This document shows, piece after piece, positions 44,601 through 55,213 of a DNA stretch of 64,000 nucleotides. Source of the stretch: Leuctra nigra (lineage: Eukaryota > Arthropoda > Insecta > Plecoptera > Leuctridae); contig OW203768.1 of the NCBI GenBank assembly GCA_934045905.1, positions 16,024,316 through 16,088,315 of the forward strand, written 5' to 3'. The notes under the pieces were generated by a model, which saw nothing but the letters and a program-made list of their open reading frames with translations, did no database searches and was not told the DNA's origin. Numbering within the stretch: position 1 is the stretch's first letter; every line of letters begins with the position of its first letter. Position numbers and translations under genes: made by a program.

Positions 44601-47600
44601 ATATGAACAAACTGCAAAATTTACCCATTGAGCCGTCGTTGCATTTATATGCTATGCACGATGTTCTTTTGTTTTATATCAGAAATTTACAATTAAACTA
44701 TAAAATAAACTATAAAACCATTAAATACCGTCAAATAACAGCTATTATGCGTGACATCAGGCACATCAAGTGTAAACTATGAATTAGCGGTTGAGCCATC
44801 GTCAGAGATTGGTCATCAAGAAGTTCACTCTTCACGCTATAGACGTCACTCAAATCACCGGGGCCACCCAGATTTCCCCAATCACAGGGTCTAAAAAGGC
44901 TTCACTGCGGTCAATGTTATCGGTATAGGAGTGAGACAACCGTCTCTACTAGTATGAATGTAGTAATGATGTCCATGAATCTTGCTCAGCATACCGTAAA
45001 TGCATAATAAACTGAGGAGCAGACCAAACACTTTTACTGTAAGCAACAACCTAGCATTTTCGGCCTACTGGATCTTATAATTGGAAAATCTCACATTGTT
45101 GCGAAATAACTTAATTTCGAGCTATGGCCCACCTGACAACATATACTAAATTTAGGAACAATACGTGTTGCCGTTTGCGAGCTAGAGGGCCGTGAAAACA
45201 GTGAAATTACACCCCTTTTCAAAGCTATCTGATGATGAAGATGACGATTCAGATTCAGATATCAGGAAACGTTGCTATCACCGCCACAGCCTAAACGGCT
45301 AAACCGATCCATCTAAAAATTTTACCACATGTGCACTTTTGGCGTCTGATGATACCTCTGTTCTTATAAATTTTTTGTGCCGCCATTTTTAAACCGGAAG
45401 TGACGTCATATATCAAAAACGGCCGGACCGATTAGAACGAAATTAGCGCCATTCGATTTAGAAGGTCATCTATTCGAACAAATAAGCGATACGTGATGGA
45501 GCCTCTTCTGGCAGGAAAATTTTTAGATGCACTTTTTTGTTTTGATGTTCGTGTTTCCACAAGGCAGTGAAAAAGTAGAAACAAATGAACTGTAGATTTA
45601 GTTACAAGTTTACTTTTTCAGCCATAACAAACAACTAAAGCAAATTTTATATATTTTATTTACATAAATAAACCCTTTACAACCGCCATTATCGTAGTAC
45701 CAAAGAATCCACCAGAGGTCAGTCGTGTTCCTTATTTGCTCGAATAAGGAATACCAATAGTCGAAGAAGAAATGTTCTATAACCTAAACCGGAAACGACA
45801 TCATAAAAATGACAAATCTGACTAAAATCATCTCTTATATCAATAACTAGGAAAACGCTCAGTGTAACGCGTTGATGAGCGAGCACAGAACATGCAACAT
45901 CCCCATAGTAACGATGCACGACACGGCACATGACGATTTTCTCTGCAATTTTTCAATCTCCATAATACTCTGGATGAATAACAGATCCATTGTGTCGTGA
46001 AGTCTTACCTACATACCTTCTCCAGAAATCTCTTGTGACATCCCATACTAAACTCGTAAAATTACAATTAATACTTGACTGATTCGGCTAACAATATGTA
46101 CAATTTAATATTAAGTTGGTCTTGATCACCATGCAAAATTTGAACTGAATGTGAACATTTTTATTGTCGACCAATCAGAAGACATTATTTAAACTTAAAC
46201 CAATTAGAGGATTTGGCCTTCGTACTGCATCCGATTTTATGCGCTAGCTCAAAAATGCTTTCATTTTACTGTACATTGTGAATAGCTTGGCTGCTCTACA
46301 GGCCTTGCCTTGGAACAGAAGTTTAATGAAGGCAGGGATGACAATTTAGTTTACATTTTTCAAGATTTTGGAATAAAATGACCTTAAAATGACAAAACTT
46401 TTGAAAATAACGACTGATTAGACTGAAAATTGGCAAAAATACCTAAAATGTTGGTACCAATGACCACGCGAAGTTTTAAGTTGATCGGTCAATCTGTTCT
46501 AGTTTAAATGTCAAAAATCACATGAAAAATAGTTTTAAATTTGAACCAATAGGAGGATTTGGCTGAAATTTTTTATGATTGAGCACAATGTTGGTTGCAA
46601 TGTTTTTGCTAAATTTCAAATTGATCGAAGCAACCAATCGAAAGATATTTTTTTTTTAAATTTGAACCAATCACGGGAGCCCATTCAAAAACGATCCCAG
46701 GGACCGCATAGAGTACGTTAGTATGTGTACAAAATTTCAGATCGATTGCTTGATCGGTTTGACATGGGCTGTGACCACAAAAAAAACAACAACAAAAAAA
46801 AAAACACACAGAGAAAGTGCCATAAGAGTACCGTGGTGACGCTCGCTACGCTCGCTCAACTACATATTCAGAAGGCTTATAATGTTACATAACATTTATA
46901 GATACAAATTTTAGGTGGCAGTGATGTCAACCGCCATTTTGAAAACCGGAAGTGATGCCGTAACTCGAGAACGGCTGGACCGATTGGAACGAAACTTTCG
47001 CTATACTTCGTAACATATTATTTATAGCATAAACACAGTAACAAGCACAACTTTTCTTAGCAACCAAATCACAAAATCTTATTTTTTAAAGGAATTATAA
47101 TCTTTGGTGCCACAATATGTTACAAGTTGTAATCATAAACTGAAAAAAGGAGTGATATCCCCATAAAAACACTCCGTGTAAAAATACCAGCCAAGCACTT
47201 CAACTAAAAAAAAATATAAGAAATCTAAAAATTCAGCACTGAAAAGTAGTGATATCAAAAAATTAGCCAAGTCAAAACTTTTCAAAAAATACTTGGCGCA
47301 TTGTTTTTTAGGGCATTATAGATATATTATATGTAAAGATGAGTATAATTGATTTCCGGCCTACTTCTATACTATTTATATGCATGATGCGCCAAGTTTT
47401 TTTTTTTTTTTTTTTTTTGGTAAACTTATTGGTTTAAGTTTAAATAATGTCTTCTGATTGGTCGACAATAAAAATGTTCACATTAAGTTCAAATTTTGCA
47501 TGGTGATCAAGACCAACTTAATATTAAATTTTACATATTGTAAGCCCAATCAGTCGAGTATTAATTGTAATTTTACGAGTTTAGTATGGGATGTCACAAG

Positions 47601-49472
47601 AGATTTCTGGAGAAGGTATGTAGGTAAGACTTCACAACACAATGGATCTGTTATTCATCCAGAGTATTATGAAGATTGAAAAATTGCAGAGAAAATCGTC
47701 TTGTGCCGTGTCGTGCATCGTTACTATGGGGATGTTGCATGTTCTGTGCTCGCTCATCAACGCGTTACACTGAGCGTTTTCCTAGTTTAAAAAACGTGAC
47801 CCTGATATTTTTTGAAATTTAATACTGGAACCGTTACCCTTGAGTTCAATCAAATATTACCTGGCCATCAGGACCAACATTTTGATTCCAAGCAAGGACG
47901 TATTTTGAGCGAGCGTCACCACGGTACTCTTATGGCACTTTCTCTGTGTGTTTTTTTTTTTGTGGTCACAGCCCAGGTTGAACCGCTCAAGCAGAATAGA
48001 ATAACCATCTAAACACTTGTTACATAAAGCAAATCAGACTCAGTTGCAGCTGGAAAATTCCTATTCATTTCGATACTTCATTTCCCACTGATATTAAAAA
48101 TGTCAATAATGCATACGTTCTTTACTGATTGGGCTGAATATTTGTAAAATAAGAGACCATGTTAGTCAATGACAATGCAAAATATGAGTTTCATCAAATT
48201 TATTGAAGACCATTTTTATTTTTCATTCTATCAGGAGATATTTATTTTAATTTTAACCAATGAATGAATAAATTTCAAAAACATTCTGGCCTGCAAGCAA
48301 AAAAGTAGTCTTTACATGTGAGCAAAATTTCAGATCGATCGGTGAAACGGTGCGACCTGTGTATCGGTTAGTAGCAGAAAAAAATGTCCGTGTCAAAGAG
48401 AAAATGGAGTCGCTTGTTCAATTAAACGAGACGATAAGGAAATTAAGAATAGCTTCTATGAACGCTTTATTCTAATACCTCATTTAAATTGCTTTCCAGC
48501 ACCTTTTACCACTCCAGCGATTTCTACTACTCCAGCGCCTCCAGTATTCTCCAGAGCCGACTACGAGCTGATCCCGGGTCAAGGTCACTACAAGTTTCAC
48601 CCCAAGAAAGTCACGTGGCTAGAGGCGCGAGACGCATGCGCAGCCGAGGGCAGCCATCTTATGATCTTCGACTCGCAGGAGGAAGTGGAAGTGTTCAAGA
48701 AGTTGTTTGTAGCCGCTGTGGCAGCTGGTACAATTGCTGGCTACGATTATGCCTGGATTGGAATTAGCAGACCTTCGAAGGACGCTGCATGGGTTACTGT
48801 GCTAGGTGGGTCTTGTAGATTAAGTTAATTGGCCTAAATATTGCCCTATCGACGGATATTTGAATAAGGCCAAAAATAACAGTAATTTTATATATAAGTT
48901 CGAATTACCGACCTTGCTGAAAAATTATTATATTATGAGATGATGATTGTCTTGATGACTTCGCAAAAGGTGAATTTGATAAGATCATTATCATTTTCAA
49001 ACATTTAAATGATAAAAAAATTTAAAAACGATCAGAGGATTCTTTTGATCAGACGTTAAAGATGTGGAAATATCTTTGAAAAGTACAAATTGTTTTATAA
49101 ACAAATAAAATACAATTTTACACATTGATATTGAAAATGTGCACACGTGAACATTTTTTTTTAATAATCGGATTTTTTGTTTAATAAACCATAAAAATAA
49201 GAGAATAGTTGCATTTTTATTGTAGACGACAAATATTATCATTGTTCTCCATTATTTTATCTTTCTAATTCCATGATCGGAGACTATTTCCAGATATTTG
49301 CTTGTTGTTTGCAGGAGGCTCCTTCAACTCAACTGGTCTAGCACGATGGCAGTCAGGAAGGCCGGTGACAAGAGCTGGTTTTGACTGTGTGATGGCCTTG
49401 CGTACTACAGGGGAGCTACATGATCATCCAATTACTTCAAATTGGCCCTTTGTATGCGAGCATCAGCTGTAA
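38649..49472 (+). CDS. C-type lectin C (hemolymph LPS-binding-protein type), 4 exons
   Basis: Exons 38649-38798, 39290-39419, 48500-48805 and 49315-49472 join in phases 0, 1, 1 into 744 nt encoding 247 aa without stops. Signal peptide, NLT sequon and Cys25/Cys79 are as in lectin A. Exon 3 is 30 nt longer, with a Thr/Pro-rich linker (APFTTPAISTTPAPP) before the domain and AAVAAGTIAGYDYAWIGI in place of the lectin A loop. The domain keeps DACAAEGSHL, WIGISRPS, GRPVTRAGFDCV and PFVCEHQL. Unlike lectin A it has the inner Cys at residue 220, but its usual partner is Ile235 (HDHPI), leaving an unpaired Cys. It is probably a secreted pattern-recognition lectin. Intron 2 (9.1 kb) is packed with nested elements. 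Confidence 0.83.
41394..43977 (-). CDS. Mutator-like (PF20700-type) transposon protein, 3 exons, with internal repeat
   Basis: Exons (minus) 43977-43611, 43366-42110 and 41566-41394 join in phase 1 at both introns (GTGAGT/CAG and GTAATG/CTAG) to give 598 aa. Residues 1-123 include GRRIVDFELFAMDLWC with CSTC and CLKC pairs, probably a zinc site. Then come GMLDSGIGPTQLNTLLSAIN and KRYERKVGPALERVAKSSC, the recognisable blocks of the Mutator-like domain. After about residue 170 seven in-frame copies of a 42-residue Ser/Thr/Pro-rich unit intervene. The domain then resumes with SYDMGWQGRGNGKTYNSLSG, HGALMGHHSRKVL, CRMC, and HDCRCNFSKSAKSMEADLA, and stops abruptly. It is presumed to act in transposition. 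Early termination relative to longer relatives suggests truncation. Confidence 0.78.
42275..43165 (-). repeat. In-frame 126-bp coding minisatellite, about 7 units
   Basis: Units start at 42275, 42401, 42527, 42653, 42779, 42905 and 43031, each exactly 126 bp (42 codons), with a final partial at 43160 after a 3-bp insertion. The encoded unit includes SLSVIVHSGNVSLQENEP and SAAATATSTPLPGHSHQT. Differences are few (Val/Glu, Ser/Leu, Gln/His), so expansion is recent, and the frame is preserved throughout. Confidence 0.95.
45473..45744. mobile_element. mariner-type MITE
   Basis: Inverted ends TTCGAACAAATAAG and CTTATTTGCTCGAA with TA on both sides. Same family as 55711-55998, in opposite orientation (shared 'acctctggtggattyt' text). 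Confidence 0.8.
45847..46859 (-). mobile_element. Helitron-like element II, inverted, exact empty site
   Basis: Starts CTAGGAAAACGCTCAGTGTA and ends GCTACGCTCGCTCAA. Removing it leaves caataa joined to ctacatattc, matching the uninterrupted family Y copy near 34375 (complement gaatatgtagttattg). There is no target duplication. The matched empty site fixes the element as TTGAGCG...CCTAG. Confidence 0.85.
47906..48421. mobile_element. Helitron remnants in lectin C intron 2
   Basis: A short 5' piece of subfamily II (TTGAGCGAGCGTCACCACGG, to about 47990) abuts an inverted subfamily I remnant that ends near 'gtcgcttgttcaa'. The inverted piece is orthologous in position to 32758-33335. Confidence 0.6.
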
Positions 49473-49536
49473 TCTTACGTCACTTCCATTTTGATAGACA
49501 GGTCTAAATCTGACTAAAATCTTATTTACATATAAT

Positions 49537-50370
49537 CAGTGCCGGACTGGCTCGTCAGGGGCCTCGGCGGCTATTGCTACTATGTAATTGTACAATTTTT
49601 TGGGAGAAAGCAGCCCACTAACCTGCCCCGCAGGGCGTTTTTTGGATTTTTATAACTTTAAAACGGTATTTAAAAACCATATGGTGATTTTCAAAAGTAA
49701 ATTTTTTTTCATAAGAAAAACATAACCGAAATCATGCCCCGCAGGGCGATTTTTGATTTTCTGTCACTCTTAAAATGATTTTGGGTTATAAAACGTTGTA
49801 TTATTTTGAGCGAAGAAGCAGCTATCATTGAATTGAAATTTAAAAAATGTCCCCAGCCTGCCCCACAGGGCGATTTTTGATCAGATGTAATTTTTTAAAA
49901 CGTTCTTTGGACCGAAAATGTGTATTTGGCTGCAAAATGTCAAACAAAAAGTTAATCGAAAATGAAATTAATAGAAGAGGCGACAAACCTGCCCCGCAGG
50001 GCGCTTTTTGGAATTTTGTTACTTTTCAAACTATTTTAGGATTGTAAAATCGTGTATTTGGCTTCAAAATGCCCAACATAAGTACAGTTAAATAGGAGAA
50101 GCCCCAGACGCCCCGCAGGGCGCTTTTTGAACTTTTGTAATTTTTAAATAGTTTTTGGGATTGTATAATGTGTATTTGGCTGCAAAATGTTCAACATAAA
50201 GTTAATGGGTTTACACAAAAGAGGCCCCAACCTGACCAGCAGGGCGCTTTTTTTATTGTTGGTTTCTTGTTTGATGATAAAAATGTATGTTATACACAAT
50301 CTAGGGGCCTCAATAGCCAGGGGCCTCGGCGGCGATCGCCGCCTAGCCGCCAGGGGCCAGTCCGGCCCTG
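49537..50370. mobile_element. hAT MITE in the 3' UTR of lectin C
   Basis: TIR CAGTGCCGGACTGGC and GCCAGTCCGGCCCTG; CATATAAT is duplicated at 49529-49536 and 50371-50378. 834 bp. It separates the stop codon of lectin C from its AATAAA. Inside, six ~120-bp units each carry a CCCCGCAGGGCG palindrome (49621, 49735, 49856, 49985, 50105 and, decayed, 50228). Confidence 0.92.
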
Positions 50371-50390
50371 CATATAATATTTCTGTTCTA

Positions 50391-50396
50391 AATAAA
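50391..50396 (+). terminator. Poly(A) signal of lectin C, displaced by the MITE
   Basis: AATAAATGCAG is in the same context as the signals of lectin A and the 24593 fragment, but lies 919 bp after the stop instead of about 100 because of the 834-bp hAT insertion. Confidence 0.6.
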
Positions 50397-50458
50397 TGCA
50401 GTTATGTCACTAAAATGTTTCTATTATTCGCCCTCTCAATACACAACAGCAATGAGAA

Positions 50459-50885
50459 GCTCCTTAATTTCCACTCGACGTCCATGAATGTGAATTCCCA
50501 CATGACGCCATGTTGCCGTGATTCAAGATCTCATTGGCAGTGCGGCAACATGGCGCTGTTATTCTCTAACCATGGAGTTGAGACACGATTTCTCGCTCAA
50601 AGCCACAACACACAGACTGAATAGCGGTAGTTCCATGTTGCCGTGATTCAAGATCTCATTGGCAGTGCGGCAACATGGCGTTGTTATTCTCTAACCATGG
50701 AGTTGAGACATGATTTCACGCTCAAAGCCACAACACACAGACTGAATAGCGGTAGTTCCATGTTGCCGTGATTCAAGATCTCATTGGCAGTGCGGCAACA
50801 TGGCGTTGTTATTCTCTAACCATGGAGTTGAGACACGATTTCACGCTCAAAGCCACAACACACAGACTGAATAGCGGTAGTTTCA
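50459..50885. repeat. ~126-bp satellite, about 3 units
   Basis: Same unit and same leading flank (ccactcgacgtccatgaatg) as at 1-1425, placed directly after lectin C. Confidence 0.93.
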
Positions 50886-52299
50886 ATTATAAAACTAGAT
50901 TTGACACTCAAAGTAGAGTGGAAATTTGGACATGCATTAATTTACTTGATTTGATATTTTTAATGTTTTAGCATCGCTTGTCCGAAGTTATTATTTGGTG
51001 GCAGATGTGGGATTTTAATTAATTAAAATTTCATATTTTGAGTTTAATTAAAATGCGAACACAACAAGTAATTTATTTTAAATACAAATTGCATTCAATA
51101 CTTTGATTTAAAACTTCCTAGCTTTCAAACTTGTTTCTAAACATTTTCACTTGTATCACAGCATTATTTATCACTATTCTATTTGGTCACCAACCGTTGT
51201 TGATAAAATAGTCTACGACTCATGTCAGAAGCGGCAAGATTATATTGTCTAAGCATAGAGATATATTACAGAGAGGGGCAACTACTGGTTAATGCTTGAC
51301 TTATTTTGAAATATCCTTTTTCTCCATATTGAAGGTATTTAATAATTCACTGCCACTGAAATGGAAAATTATTTCGGAAGGTAGTGAAAAAATTACTTTA
51401 AACTGTCAAATTTTAAACTTCTGAATATTACTAGAAACACGTTTTTAACTTGATATAGAAGTCTATTACAATATTATATCTTGTTATTACTGTACATTTA
51501 TTTGTTCTGTGCTGTTTGTTACTGTGAAGTATGCACTGAAGGTTAGTACAAAGTAACATTCAAGTCTCTTGCCAACAACATTACAATCGAGGGGGGTGCC
51601 ATATTGAAAGTAATTGCTTGAAATAGTCTCCAAGATGGTGGCTGGGCATGCTCAGATCTATCCTGACAATGTGCATCGCATCATACCAAGGCTGGCTACC
51701 TACTTGCCCCTCTCTGTAAGGATATGAATCTCTATCGTCTAAGTACGAATAATATTGACTTAAGCCATGATGTTGTATGGTTTGGGTGGGAGGCATTTTT
51801 AATGTTGTACACAGAGCGATGAAACAATATAAAATCTTTATTTGTTTAAAATCGTTAAAATTCACTATACTTGTAATTAATACTATTGACCATACTTATG
51901 GCTTCCATTTCAGTTGTGATTCATCAAGTTTTTAAAATTCCAAAAAATATGTTTTTTCTCTTGGAGTTTTTTTCACGTAAATGATTAAACGTAAAATACA
52001 ATCAAAATTAAATTCTTAAAATTATGTATTAAAATTTACAATATTATGGAATCCAACCCGTAACAGCATTGTGTTGGGCGTCCCATGTCTCCTACCCTAC
52101 CATATATCTTCCGCCTCCACCAGTATAAGCATGTGAGCGCTGCAATTGAAGATACACCCATTAAAATAAGTTCCTAAAAACCTCCATTCTCCACTCCCCC
52201 ATCCACCAAATTCAAACTTATTTTCCACTGAGGACAGAGTAACGTTAATGCATGAAAAAAACGAAGGAGGGTTCATCGAATATCTATTAATATAAATTA
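50886..52299. other. Duplicated lectin spacer with a MITE
   Basis: Collinear with 27337-27830 and parts of 1426-2300 (gcagatgtgggatt; caccaaccgttgttgataaa; aacagcattgtgttgggcgt). Apart from the MITE at 51254 no gene or domain is seen. Confidence 0.6.
51254..51736. mobile_element. MITE with 7-bp duplication
   Basis: ATAGAGATATATTACAGAGA and the right end (CTCTCTGTAAGG, then AATCTCTAT) are inverted. GTCTAAG flanks both ends (51247-51253, 51737-51743). The paralogous spacer at about 27590 lacks it. Superfamily unassigned (an 8-bp hAT-type TSD with one mismatch is possible). Confidence 0.75.
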
Positions 52300-53215
52300 T
52301 TGAGCGAGCATAGCGAGCGTCACCACGGTACTCTTACGGCACTTTCTCTTTTTTTTTTTTTTTTTGTGTGTTTTTTTTGTGTTCACTGCCCAGGTTAAAT
52401 GGCACAACCAATCGATCTGAAATTTTGCACATATACTAACGTAATCTATGCGGTCCCTGGGATCGTTTTTGAACGGGCTCATGTGATTGGTTCAAATTTA
52501 AAAAAAAATATCTTTTGATTGGTAGTTCTGATCAATTTGAAATTTTGACAAGTCATGACGACCAACATTGTAACCAATCTTACAAAGTTTCAGCCAAATC
52601 CTCCCATTGGTTAAAATTTAAAAAAATCTTTTATGTCATTTTTTAAATTTAAACTTGAACCGTATGACTGATCAACTTAAAACTTTGCATGGTCATTGGG
52701 ACTAACATTATCTGCATTTTTGACAATTTTCAGACTAATCTATGTTTAAATCCAAAAGTTATTGACGTTTTACGGACATTTTGCGTGTTGGCTGTCAAAT
52801 TTCTCGAAAATGTTGATCACGGCTACTTCGACTCTTTATAGTTCCAAGGTAGTTAGAGTATAGAAACTTACAAACGTATGAAACTGATATGACCATTCAA
52901 CAGATCGATCTAATATTGTGTAACTATACACACACTTTTATCATATGAGTGGTCCCAGGTCTATTTTTTTAAGAGATCCTGTGATTTTTGAATATTAACG
53001 AGGAACAGTTCAATCAGAAAGGTTCAAAAGGTTCAAGCTTTACATGGTTATTGGGACTAATGTTTTAGGACAATTTTGAGATTTTTATACTTGAGTCTGA
53101 CGAAATTCAAGAATTATTGGCTTTTAATGATATTTTCGATAGACATAATTTCGGTTCGAGGTGTTGCGCCTGTCCGTGCTCGCTCATCAACGCGTTACAC
53201 AGAGCGTTTTCCTAG
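52300..53215 (+). mobile_element. Helitron-like element, mosaic of subfamilies
   Basis: The 5' end is of subfamily II (TTGAGCGAGCATAGCGAGCG, TCACCACGG); the middle (tttgcgtgttggctgtcaaa) and right part follow subfamily I (compare 6050-6440). Ends in CGCTCATCAACGCGTTACAC, AGAGCGTTTT and CCTAG. The switch suggests recombination between subfamilies. Confidence 0.7.
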
Positions 53216-53737
53216 TAAAGTATAATGTCTGTCCGTATGTCTGTGTGTATGTATGATCTTAAAATACTCCTGAACCCTTTGACCGATCTCAACTAAATTT
53301 GGTATGGAGTTTCTATGGGGTGCTCGCACATCGTAGGGCACTTACCCCGTGTCGCAAACCACCCCTAATTGAAAACGACCAACCCTGATAGAAAATGATA
53401 TAGGTACACTGTTTTGCATTGACGAGTATGTGCGTGATGTTTTGTAAATTTTCAAACGTCCTGCTGATGCTTGAAATTGCGTCTCGGTCACGATTTCCAC
53501 CGTGATCATGTGTTCTTCAACACGATTCGGGATGACTGTCACGTACTCAGATTTCAAGAATTACTTTACGAAAACTCTTTGGATTGCATATCTCACAGGC
53601 GTAGTTGGATCTCTGTTGACAGTGTTGCTGCGCCGGGCAATATAGGCAATCCGTCTGATACAGGTGTCATGCGGGTTAATGAAATCACATATACGCCTCC
53701 CCAAAAGCACGAGCAACGCCGGGCATGTCAGCTATAG
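53216..53737 (+). mobile_element. Possible second Helitron-type repeat
   Basis: Text such as 'gtctgtccgtatgtctgtgt', 'gaccgatctcaactaaattt' and the end 'gagcaacgccgggcatgtca' plus GCTATAG resembles a widespread insect non-autonomous repeat ending CGGGCA...CAGCTAG. No boundary could be proven. The 88-codon ORF at 53471 has no known domain. Confidence 0.35.
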
Positions 53738-55213
53738 TATCCTCTTACATAATGTACACTTTTCACGCATGCGCATGTCGCGTATGTACGGGTGTACCGG
53801 GTGTCCGACAATGGAAATGAATCCAGATGTCTTTTCAAAACGTCAAAATGACAGCACGAATCTTTATATCAACTTTCAAGTAAGTTGTAACAATAATTCG
53901 CTTAAATAATATTCGAAATCATATTCTACATACCGGATTGATGAATTAACTCCGTTTCACTAACGTTTGACAGTATTTTGAGAGAAATTACAAGAGAAGC
54001 AAGAGTGTAGCCAACTTGCCAAGACGTGTAGCCCATGGAAGAACATACAAGTTTCGAAACTTTCAAATTTGCAGTAGGCCGTGATTTTTTTTACATTGAA
54101 CGAAAATTGGAATTAACTCTTGGGACCTTGACTTAGTAGAACCACGGGTAAAGCAATATAATGTAAATAGATTATAATTTTGGGGTTGCAAAGGGTGAGG
54201 GGTTAGGGCGGGAGGCGTAAGTGAACTTTTAAGCCCGAGTATACATATACCTAACGTGTCGCAACTTCTCATTAGCATATTGACAGTTACGCTTTGGGAA
54301 TCAAAATTGTACTAAAGCGATCGATCGTTGATGTTTCAATTTCAATTTCAATTATCTACAAAAAGGCGACATTCAGCAATGTGGGAATCGACTGAGAAGC
54401 TCAGCGGCTCCCTGCTGATCTGCCATGTAACCTGATGTGAATTCCTGATGTTGATGGGAATTGTGCAGAGATGCAGACTTTTATTTCATCAGGAGGCAAG
54501 TAAGATCACGTGACAGATTTCAGTCAATGAGAGAGCTGCTCTGGTTTCATCTAAATTTGATAGAGTATTCCATGTTTTCTTAGAAACTTTTTTATAATCT
54601 TTATACCCAATTTTTCATTTTTCATTTCTTATGTACTCATTGGGCCGTTATTTTTTTAAGTTGCGTATTTGTTTCTGTATAATTCACTCATTTATGATTT
54701 CAGATTTGTAACTTGGATTCGTTTAGAAATTTTAATCAGTAGTAGATTTGTAATTTCCATGTAGGTACGTCTATTTGTTTTAGTAGTGTATAACGTCGCA
54801 CTGTTCTGCAGCTAACCTATTATGATGATGGGAGATGATGGTGAATAGGAGGTAAAGATGGAAGGTGGGAAGGTGGCGGTCGTGGCCTATTAGTTGGGTA
54901 TACCTTCCCAGCATTTGCCTGTCGACTGAGGTAATACCACGAACAAAACCGTCAGGAAGAACGCTTTTTAACATTTCCCAAACTTTGGTACGTAGTTGGT
55001 GATAAATTAATCATAAATTCGAATCACACAACTTACAATTTGTAAGCGGGTCCCTCTAGTTACTATAACTGTACAACCGTAGGAAAAATATCTCAACTAT
55101 TTCTATGAGAGAATATGCATTTGTTGTAAAAATCGCTTTCCAATGTGTATAGTTAATCTTTCAAACGTGTCATTGTTTGAACGTCGATTCGCTCTATACA
55201 AAGGAGGAAATAA
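53738..55213. other. Spacer with no recognised gene
   Basis: Non-repetitive within the window until about 55065, where the lectin upstream spacer (acaaccgtagga; tatctcaactatttctatga) resumes. Thus 53216-55060 is an insertion relative to the other spacers. I see no gene. Confidence 0.45.

Larger units (their letters stand above)
44397..47427 (-). mobile_element. Repeat family Y, inverted copy with inner insertions
   Basis: Begins CTAGTGGAGCGGTCGCTCCA (reverse of the family end at 35020 and 37418) and carries the family's 'gagctatggcccacctgac' and 'agagggccgtgaaaacagtg'. It is interrupted by a mariner MITE (45473-45744) and an inverted Helitron (45847-46859). It continues to about 47010, then foldback-related sequence (47155-47400) reaches the junction with the host Helitron. 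Confidence 0.65.
40041..47785 (+). mobile_element. Helitron-like element II split by two insertions
   Basis: Begins TTGAGCGAGCGTAGCGAGCG then TCACCACGGTACTCTTATGG. Its parts are 40041-40564, 44279-44396 and about 47428-47785, the last ending in the CGCTCA...TGAGCG hairpin and CTAG. Joined, they are collinear with the uninterrupted copy 55214-56503. Inserted into it are the TTAA element (40565-44274) and a family Y copy (44397-47427), which itself holds another Helitron. Confidence 0.8.

Noticed and set aside
53342..53909. Overlapping ORFs on both strands near a Helitron end
   Set aside because: No recognisable domain or splice structure; the region ends like a non-autonomous repeat. Left as a possible element only.
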